In this document: positions 1 through 4,442 of the stretch, one piece after another
Layout: the number at the start of each line of letters is the position of its first letter
Numbering within the stretch: position 1 is the stretch's first letter
Source: Bryobacteraceae bacterium
Lineage (GTDB): Bacteria > Acidobacteriota > Terriglobia > Bryobacterales > Bryobacteraceae
NCBI GenBank assembly: GCA_025350445.1
Contig: JANXXV010000688.1
Coordinates: forward strand, 1-6,392
Direction: 5' to 3'
DNA: 6,392 bases
Made by a program: the position numbers and the translations under genes
Notes under the pieces: generated by a model
What the model saw: the letters and a program-made list of their open reading frames with translations, nothing else
Told to the model about the DNA's origin: nothing
Databases searched by the model: none

Positions 1-2
1 TT

Positions 3-140
3 TCGATTGGCCGGGCGGAGGGGATGATTACGATGGAGCAATCGCTGGCGGAACTGGTGAGGACGGGAAGGATCTTGAAAGAGACCGCGTTTGCGCATTG
101 CTTCCGAGTGGACGATTTGCGGCGGCATATAGACGTTTGA
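3..140 (+). CDS. C-terminal end of a PilT/PilU-like type IV pilus retraction ATPase (5' end outside window)
   Basis: The frame is open from the window edge to TGA at 138-140 and gives 45 residues. They read as a short helix-rich tail with GMITMEQSLAELVRTGRI followed by ETAFAHC and a final DDLRRHIDV. The pattern 'G-M-x-T/S-M-x-Q-S-L-x-x-L-V-x-x-G-x-I-x-x-E-x-A' followed by a Leu-Arg-Arg tail is typical of the extreme C-terminus of PilT-type ATPases, which power pilus retraction (twitching motility) as cytoplasmic hexamers at the pilus base. The Walker motifs lie upstream of the window and cannot be checked. A GspE/PilB-type ATPase is less likely because of this tail. The gene is convergent with the peptidase and stops 50 bases before the peptidase stop codon. 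The family call is moderately sure; PilT versus PilU cannot be decided. Confidence 0.62.
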   Translation, partial: SIGRAEGMITMEQSLAELVRTGRILKETAFAHCFRVDDLRRHIDV

Positions 141-144
141 AGGA

Positions 145-172
145 TGCGGCGCCACGGTGGCGCGGCGCCGCA
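145..172. terminator. GC-rich hairpin between convergent genes, possible bidirectional terminator
   Basis: A perfect 9-bp inverted repeat (TGCGGCGCC at 145-153, GGCGCCGCA at 164-172) encloses a 10-base loop. An alternative inner hairpin (GCGCCAC/GTGGCGC around 151-163) competes with it. It fills most of the 49-base space between the pilus gene stop (140) and the peptidase stop (190), where a shared terminator is expected. Neither side carries a convincing T run, so intrinsic termination is uncertain. Confidence 0.4.
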
Positions 173-189
173 CCGCACGGGACTGCCGC

Positions 190-2217
190 CTACGGGCAGA
201 GAGTGTCCAGCACAAGCATCAGAGCGCGGATCGCGGCGGCGGTAGGTGCGCCCACTACCGGAATCAGACCGAGGAACGGCAGAATGCCATTCAAGATCGG
301 TTTGACCTTCTTATAGATGGCGCAGATGTCGCCAAGCGAAGGGGCCGCAGTGACGGAAATCCCCATCCTGGCGAAATCGGTCGGAGGCGCGTCAAACGCA
401 GCGAGCGCGTGCAGGAATTCCGCGTCCTGCTGCGAGGCAAGTTGGATACCCGCGGTGAATCCGGCCGCCGGACCTGCCTGAGGGCACACCACGTCCAGCG
501 CTGCCATCAAGGCTTGGATTGCGGTGGCTGCCTTGGCGCCGAAGACGGGAATCGCCTTGAGGAAGGGCAGAATTCCGCTAAGGATTGGCCTGACTTTTTT
601 ATAGGTGCCACAGATATCGACTGCGGCGGCGGATGTTGTGATTGCAGCGTCCAAGGACTCGGCTGCTGGTTGAAGCTCGAAGGCGCGTAGCGCTTCGAGG
701 AATTGTTGATCGCTCATATTGACCTCCGGGTTCAGTGTATTTTCGGGCAAGAATTCGACTTCAATTTCCGGACCCGCAGGCTGATCGTTGTCGCCTGCCG
801 CCCCACGGTCTGGTGCCGGGTCGAATTCGCCCGGAGGAAGGTTAAAGCGGGACACTGACGCTAGCTTGCAGGCGTTGACAATGCCCCAGCCCAATTCATT
901 TGTGAAGCCGGCTCCAACGGGGCGCAACGCGGTTTCGGCAAGCAGCCGGCGTATTGCCGCTGGAGGCCTGGAAGGGGATAGGGGAAACCTGGAACGTAGC
1001 GCCGCCACCACGCCGGCCAGCACCGGAGTCGCGGCCGAAGTTCCTCCGTCGGCCGGGTAAACGCCGGAGCCCAGGAAGTGGGTATAGGCGGCGAGGTCCG
1101 GTTTGCGGGGCGTAAGATGGCCTGGCCCGCGCGTGGAATAGCCCACGCGCTGGTTATGGATATCCACGCCCGCCACGCTGATCGCTTGGGGGTGGGAATT
1201 CGCTCCAAAGATGCCGGCGTTAGCCTCGGCGCCGCAGCGGCCGTCCGGACATTCGCTGCCGCAATTGCCCGCCGCAAAGAGAATGTCGGCGCCGCTCCTT
1301 TCGAGTGTTCCGACGATTCTATTAAAGGGGTGATTGGGATTATCGGAATAATTTCCCGGATGTCCCGGGGAGAAATCCCAGGACCGGTTAAATATTCCCC
1401 AGCTATTGGAAACAACCAGCGATTGAAAATCTCCCGGCCTTCTGGGGCCGGAAAGGATGCGAACCAAGTAGGAATAAGCGAGCACCGCATCGCTCAGCAG
1501 GCCGTCCATGGCGGAGCCGCCGGTGCGTCGCGAACGCAGAACCGCAATGTCCACCAGCGTCGCCGCGGGGGCCGCGATCAAGGCGTCAAAGGCGCACATC
1601 GTACCGTGATCCTTCGGCAGCTCAAATGGAACCAGCGGCGGAGTTCCAGGCGGCATGGCGGGTACCCAACTGCGCGCCACGCTGGTGGTTGGGTTCAGCC
1701 CGCGGGAGCGGAGATAGGCGAGGTTGATTCCGGTGTCCACGATGGCAAGCAGAGTACCGGCGCCATTCATGCCCCTGCTTCCGAGAGCGCCGGTGCAAAG
1801 CAGTCGAGCCACATCGCCGTGGTTGCCCACCGCCGGTGTGGCGCCGCAGGTCGGGCATGGCTCGATGACGGGATCCGCATAGATCGCGATCACACGGCTG
1901 TCGGCGCTAATGGACGCCGAGAAGTCGGTGCTGGTGTCTTCCTCGATGGTGCCGCGGACAAGGTAGGTTGCCATGTCGAGTCCGCCGGGCGCAGACATGG
2001 CAAGCGCCGAATCCGGCCTGTCGCCAGCGCCGATGGAAGGAATCGGGACCGGCGGATAATTCAGATCCGGTGTGATGCCCGGAATATCGGGCAAGAGGTT
2101 GGTAATGGTTCTGTCTATGGCAGCAGTGGTGAACGGAGCCAGGCCGAAAGCGGTGACCGCCGCAGCCTCCAGTCCCGGCTCATGACGCATTTCGATCAGG
2201 ACATGTTTTTTGGGCAC
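190..2217 (-). CDS. Subtilisin-like (S8) serine peptidase with a duplicated C-terminal module
   Basis: The gene encodes a 675-residue serine endopeptidase of the subtilase family. The catalytic residues are all present in family order: Asp161 in AIVDTGIN, His204 in DHGTMCAFDAL, oxyanion Asn318 in FAAGNCG and Ser394 in GGTSAATP. NSWG at about 271-274 and YSTRGPG at about 360-366 are further subtilase landmarks. Residues 1-120 look like a pro-region ending in a small alpha/beta stretch (ATYLVRG..., SRVIAIYADP), reminiscent of inhibitor_I9-type propeptides. I see no signal peptide, so secretion is not evident. Several cysteines surround the active site (CPTC at 121-124; C319, C323 and C328 after the oxyanion Asn). 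Residues 460-500 form an acidic, Pro-rich linker, and residues 503-675 carry two copies of an unrecognised module. I chose the GTG at 2217 rather than an ATG at 2301 because a perfect AGGAGG sits 5 bases before it; the extra 28 residues of the longer form look non-coding. The substrate is unknown. Confidence 0.93.
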   Translation of the reverse strand: MPKKHVLIEMRHEPGLEAAAVTAFGLAPFTTAAIDRTITNLLPDIPGITPDLNYPPVPIPSIGAGDRPDSALAMSAPGGLDMATYLVRGTIEEDTSTDFSASISADSRVIAIYADPVIEPCPTCGATPAVGNHGDVARLLCTGALGSRGMNGAGTLLAIVDTGINLAYLRSRGLNPTTSVARSWVPAMPPGTPPLVPFELPKDHGTMCAFDALIAAPAATLVDIAVLRSRRTGGSAMDGLLSDAVLAYSYLVRILSGPRRPGDFQSLVVSNSWGIFNRSWDFSPGHPGNYSDNPNHPFNRIVGTLERSGADILFAAGNCGSECPDGRCGAEANAGIFGANSHPQAISVAGVDIHNQRVGYSTRGPGHLTPRKPDLAAYTHFLGSGVYPADGGTSAATPVLAGVVAALRSRFPLSPSRPPAAIRRLLAETALRPVGAGFTNELGWGIVNACKLASVSRFNLPPGEFDPAPDRGAAGDNDQPAGPEIEVEFLPENTLNPEVNMSDQQFLEALRAFELQPAAESLDAAITTSAAAVDICGTYKKVRPILSGILPFLKAIPVFGAKAATAIQALMAALDVVCPQAGPAAGFTAGIQLASQQDAEFLHALAAFDAPPTDFARMGISVTAAPSLGDICAIYKKVKPILNGILPFLGLIPVVGAPTAAAIRALMLVLDTLCP
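193..711 (-). repeat. Tandem duplicated ~77-residue protein module at the peptidase C-terminus
   Basis: Copy 1 is encoded at 481-711 (residues 503-579) and copy 2 at 193-426 (residues 598-675), joined by an 18-residue linker. Each opens with D-x-x-FL-x-AL-x-AF. After a variable stretch comes the conserved core DIC-x-x-YKKV-[RK]-PIL-x-GILPFL-x-x-IPV-x-GA, then an Ala-rich helix AI-x-ALM-x-x-LD-x-x-CP. The cores (46 residues) are identical at 31 positions by my hand alignment. Both cysteines are kept in each copy with the same separation of 42 residues (C536/C578 and C632/C674). The DNA of the two cores is also visibly similar. I do not recognise the domain. The hydrophobic and amphipathic helices could bind membrane or pack as a helical bundle closed by a disulfide. 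Confidence 0.85.
715..727 (-). promoter_or_regulatory. Internal Shine-Dalgarno and ATG inside the peptidase gene
   Basis: On the minus strand GGAGGT (722-727) is followed after 4 bases by ATG (715-717), in frame with the peptidase. The Met is residue 501, directly before the first C-terminal module (MSDQQFLEAL). Initiation here would give a separate 175-residue protein consisting only of the two modules. The signal is as well spaced as that of the main gene. GGAGGT also simply encodes part of Pro-Glu-Val, so coincidence is possible. Confidence 0.45.
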
Positions 2218-2222
2218 AAGCG

Positions 2223-2228
2223 CCTCCT
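2223..2228 (-). promoter_or_regulatory. Ribosome binding site fixing the GTG start of the peptidase
   Basis: The minus strand reads AGGAGG, then CGCTT, then GTG. This full-consensus site with a 5-base spacer is what decides the start at 2217. I could not find a convincing -35/-10 pair in the 169 bases upstream of the gene. Confidence 0.85.
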
Positions 2229-2341
2229 GATTCCAAAAGCGGCAACTTCTTAGAAAAAGGGACACGGAAGCTTCGACATTTCCGCCGAAATAGGGTGACA
2301 AATCTGTTTAACAGCAGTTACAGTTGTGGCATAAAGGAAGC

Positions 2342-2366
2342 CGTTTCGCCGGCCGGCGGCGAAACG
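2342..2366 (-). terminator. 10-bp perfect hairpin between the small gene and the peptidase
   Basis: CGTTTCGCCG (2342-2351) and CGGCGAAACG (2357-2366) are perfect inverted copies around a 5-base loop. In the minus direction the hairpin starts 20 bases after the small gene's stop codon and is followed by GCTTCCTTT, a weak U-rich stretch. It may terminate or attenuate transcription before the peptidase, or protect the upstream message. The rest of the 2218-2341 gap shows only a short palindrome (CTGTTTAACAG, 2304-2314) and no recognisable promoter. Confidence 0.45.
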
Positions 2367-2386
2367 TTGGGAGCGCCCCGGTGGAT

Positions 2387-2638
2387 CTACCGAGGGGGGC
2401 CGAACGGTTGGATAATTGGATTGGAATAAGGACCGCTTACTTTCCAATTCTTATCGGGTTGAATCTTAGCGGCAGCCGTGTCTTCCACGGAAATGGAGTA
2501 TAAGTGATCCGCCGGATCGATCGGGACGACCCCGAAAGTGCTATCGATCTCATGTTCCGCCAGACCGTATCGCGCTTTCAATTCTTCAAGGGACGGAGCC
2601 CCGCCGGGCGATTGGATGGTCATCAGAAGCTTCGCCAT
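2387..2638 (-). CDS. Small acidic protein of unknown function upstream of the peptidase
   Basis: This predicts an 83-residue cytoplasmic-looking protein beginning MAKLLMTIQ, with no signal peptide or membrane segment. It starts with a likely beta strand (AKLLMTIQ), then a helix (SLEELKARYGL), then a hydrophobic stretch (STFGVVPIDP, HLYSISVED) and a Pro/Gly-rich tail ending IIQPFGPPR. The strand-helix-strand order and the 'FGVVPIDP-x-x-HLYSI-x-V' segment faintly recall small propeptide/inhibitor folds of subtilases; I cannot name a family. It lies on the same strand as the peptidase, 169 bases upstream, which suggests a partner role (inhibitor, chaperone or substrate), but this is inference. 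The frame is also open up to an ATG at 2722 overlapping the transporter end. I prefer the ATG at 2638 because a GGGGTG sits just before it and the protein-like composition begins there. Confidence 0.68.
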   Translation of the reverse strand: MAKLLMTIQSPGGAPSLEELKARYGLAEHEIDSTFGVVPIDPADHLYSISVEDTAAAKIQPDKNWKVSGPYSNPIIQPFGPPR

Positions 2639-2652
2639 ATCGCACCCCAAAA

Positions 2653-2684
2653 CCACGATAGCACGCACTGCGGTGCTATCGTGG
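2653..2684 (-). terminator. Perfect 12-bp hairpin after the transporter gene, next to the small gene's ribosome binding site
   Basis: CCACGATAGCAC (2653-2664) and GTGCTATCGTGG (2673-2684) pair perfectly around an 8-base loop. In the minus direction it begins 3 bases after the transporter stop codon and is followed by TTTT then GGGG, which fits an intrinsic terminator with a short U tract. It ends only 14 bases before the ATG at 2638, so it would also sit in the leader of any transcript that reads into the small gene. Confidence 0.65.
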
Positions 2685-2687
2685 CAG

Positions 2688-3107
2688 CTATTCCCACGCC
2701 AGCGTAACCGCACCCGCGACAATCAGTAAGCCCCCAAGGCATTTCTTCAACGTGAGCGGCTCACCCAGGAACAACGCCGCAAGCACGATGACCAACGCGA
2801 CGCTCAACTTGTCGATCGGCGCGACTTTCGAGGCCGGACCCAACTGCAGGGCGCGATAATAACAAAGCCAGGACGCCCCCGTCGCAAGGCCGGAGAGCCC
2901 GAGGAAAATCCAAGTCCGCGGTGCGATGCTTGAAATTGCGTCCGGCTGCCGCGTGGCCAGGGCGATCCCCCAACTGAAAACCAGGATGACCGTTGTCCGG
3001 ATTGCGGTCGCGAGGTTGGAATCGATCTGCGCTACGCCGATCTTGCCGAAGATCGCGGTGGCTGCGGCCGCGAGGGCGGAGAGTAGCGACCAGTGAATCC
3101 ACGTCAT
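2688..3107 (-). CDS. Single-domain EamA-type (drug/metabolite transporter superfamily) membrane protein
   Basis: The product has 139 residues, almost all in about five hydrophobic helices: 1-24, 31-53, 66-90 (starting TWIFLGLSGLATGASW), 97-116 (ending FLGEPLT) and 121-138. The segment CYYRALQLGPASKVAPIDKL followed by LVIVLAALFLGE is the classic EamA signature. Most EamA proteins carry two such repeats (about 300 residues); this is a half-size, one-repeat form, which would be expected to work as a dimer in the inner membrane. The substrate cannot be read from sequence. The ATG at 3107 gives MTWIHW, the usual kind of N-terminus for this subgroup. Upstream ATGs (3125, 3257) would add Arg/Gly/Pro-rich sequence that looks untranslated. 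No good Shine-Dalgarno is seen before any of them. A strong hairpin follows the stop. Confidence 0.88.
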   Translation of the reverse strand: MTWIHWSLLSALAAAATAIFGKIGVAQIDSNLATAIRTTVILVFSWGIALATRQPDAISSIAPRTWIFLGLSGLATGASWLCYYRALQLGPASKVAPIDKLSVALVIVLAALFLGEPLTLKKCLGGLLIVAGAVTLAWE

Positions 3108-3263
3108 ATGCACAGTGTCGCGCATATGCCGCGGGGAACGGGGTCCCCAACGTATAACCCTTCCCTTTTTCGGTCCCTTCCTTCGGCCGGGGCTCGGTAC
3201 CGAACCGCGCGCGTGGCCGAGCGGAGCCGCATTGGCGGCAACGTTATTTCCAGACAACGCCGC
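3108..3263. other. Gene-free GC-rich stretch with several inverted repeats
   Basis: These 156 bases between the transporter and the small helical protein hold no credible gene. They contain GGGGA/TCCCC arms (3133-3148), the 10-base palindrome TCGGTACCGA (3194-3203) and GCTCGG/CCGAGC arms (3192-3197 and 3217-3222). On the minus strand there is also a purine-rich tract (GAAGGAAGGG and AAAAAGGGAAGGG) followed by TTATAC, a possible but unsupported -10. The composition resembles dispersed intergenic palindromic repeats of large GC-rich genomes. That could not be tested here. Confidence 0.4.
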
Positions 3264-3611
3264 TTAAGTGTACGCCTGGCGAGGCCGTACGCCTATTGGA
3301 TGCTTCTTGGGCGCGGCGGGGGGCTGCGTTTTTAAAGGACGCGCCAGGGCCGAGAGTGAGAGATTCGCGCTCAGTTGTTCCGGTTCAGGATCTGGCACGC
3401 CAACTTCCACGACAGAGACAACCTGCCCGGTGGCAAACGCCGCTCGTTCCAACTTTACTTGTTTAAGCTTTTCGCGGAACGGCCGGACCGCTTCCACCGC
3501 CGCAATGATTCTTGCTTCGGCTTGCTCGCTTGCACGCGCAAATGCCCGGCAAGCGGCTGCTTCTCTGCGCTCCAGGTGTAGGGCGATCATTTTGATGGAT
3601 GTCTTTTTCAT
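3264..3611 (-). CDS. Small charged helical protein, function unknown
   Basis: This gives 115 residues and is not recognised. Residues 1-65 are rich in Ala, Glu, Arg and Lys and predict a long amphipathic helix, possibly a coiled coil (HLERREAAACRAF through EKLKQVKLERAAF). A short hydrophobic strand follows (GQVVSVVEVGV), then an acidic DPEPEQ stretch and a Pro/Lys/Arg-rich disordered tail. There is no signal peptide, membrane segment or catalytic motif. It starts 72 bases after the permease stop codon and could be co-transcribed with it. The ATG at 3611 is chosen because MKKTSIK is a natural N-terminus; an upstream ATG at 3677 would add 22 less plausible residues, and neither has a clear Shine-Dalgarno. 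The opposite strand is also open here (3268-3693), but its Cys/Ser/Arg-rich translation looks like a shadow. Confidence 0.55.
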   Translation of the reverse strand: MKKTSIKMIALHLERREAAACRAFARASEQAEARIIAAVEAVRPFREKLKQVKLERAAFATGQVVSVVEVGVPDPEPEQLSANLSLSALARPLKTQPPAAPKKHPIGVRPRQAYT

Positions 3612-3683
3612 CGTGACTGCTGAACTTATCGGTCCGCTAGTCAGATTCGATAGCGGTAGCGAATGCCCAGCCGGCACGGCGAT

Positions 3684-4409
3684 CTACTCGTAACGCAAGG
3701 CGCCGGCCGGATCCGCTTGCAGGGCGCGGAAGGTCGGCTTCAAGCTTGCAACACAGCCGACGGCAACCAGAACCGCGGCGACGGCGATGTAGGTCAGCGG
3801 ATCGGAAGGCTGCAAGCCAGCCACCAGGAACATCGCCAGCGGTTTGGTGACGAAAATCGCCACCAGAATTCCGATCGTCAGACCAACGCCCAGAATCCAG
3901 GCGCCTTCCGCTAACACCAGCCGCAGCAGGTCTCCGCGTCTTGCTCCAAGTGCGATGCGGAGACCGATCTCGCGAATGCGGCGGCTGACCGAATAAGAGA
4001 GCACGCCATACAACCCGATGGACGGAAGCGTCAATCCCAGCGCTCCAATTACGCCCAGTAGACCCGCACCGGCGCGGCTGGGAAGCAGGGCGAAGCCCAT
4101 TGCCTGATTCATCGGTTTCACTTCGACAGCGGCATTCGGCTCGATTGCCATCAAAGTCTTATTGAGTGACTGGGTCAAAGAGGCTGGCCGGACACGGGCG
4201 CGGATCAGGAAATGCAGGTTCGCCCGGTTTCCTCCACGCTGTAGATACGGCTCGTAAATGGCGGGGCCGTCTTCTTCGCCGAGTGTGGCGTACTTGTGAT
4301 TCGCCGCAATGCCTACCACCGTTCCCGCATTGTTGCCGAATCGGATAGTGTGGCCAAGTGGCGGAACCGTTCCGAACAAGAGATGCGCGAGCGTTTCATT
4401 AATGATCAC
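3684..4409 (-). CDS. C-terminal 241-residue part of the split permease
   Basis: This holds the rest of the second periplasmic domain (from the conserved VIINETLA stretch to about residue 108) and the second FtsX domain. Its helices lie near 114-137, 168-188 and 205-223, and the cytoplasmic loop is SRRIREIGLRIALGARRGD (142-160). The sequence shows no decay: the loop and the ALRYE end are well kept. Separate translation is conceivable from GTG at 4409, with GGAGG about 10 bases before it (a long spacer). However, the GGAGG also encodes the conserved Pro-Gly-Gly, so I do not take it as evidence of a designed start. Confidence 0.55.
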   Translation of the reverse strand: MIINETLAHLLFGTVPPLGHTIRFGNNAGTVVGIAANHKYATLGEEDGPAIYEPYLQRGGNRANLHFLIRARVRPASLTQSLNKTLMAIEPNAAVEVKPMNQAMGFALLPSRAGAGLLGVIGALGLTLPSIGLYGVLSYSVSRRIREIGLRIALGARRGDLLRLVLAEGAWILGVGLTIGILVAIFVTKPLAMFLVAGLQPSDPLTYIAVAAVLVAVGCVASLKPTFRALQADPAGALRYE

Positions 4410-4439
4410 AACCCGCGCGCCTCCGGGGCGGTCTGAGTT

Positions 4440-4442
4440 CTA
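4440..4442 (-). other. In-frame amber codon (TAG) inside the permease
   Basis: The minus strand reads GAA TTT TAG AAC TCA GAC, giving Glu-Phe-stop-Asn-Ser-Asp in an otherwise open 868-residue frame. One base change, for example from CAG (Gln), AAG (Lys) or GAG (Glu), accounts for it. The family is variable at this residue, so the ancestral codon cannot be inferred. Confidence 0.9.

Noticed and set aside
157..690. + strand open frame opposite the C-terminal modules of the peptidase
   Set aside because: It is rich in Arg, Gly and Cys with internal repetition that merely mirrors the module duplication on the other strand. There is no ribosome binding site.
1078..2253. Long + strand open frame (391 codons) opposite the peptidase
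   Set aside because: Its translation is low-complexity and Gly/Arg/His-rich with no family motif, and it lies wholly opposite (and slightly beyond) a peptidase with a complete active site. GC-rich genes commonly leave such open antisense frames.
3268..3693. + strand open frame (141 codons) opposite the small helical protein
   Set aside because: It is Cys/Ser/Arg-rich, has no ribosome binding site and runs into the permease terminus. The minus-strand reading has a better N-terminus and composition.
4410..4440. Frameshift as the cause of the permease break
   Set aside because: The distance between the two parts (6290 to 4409) is a multiple of three, and the residues between them read continuously, so it is a nonsense codon, not a frameshift.
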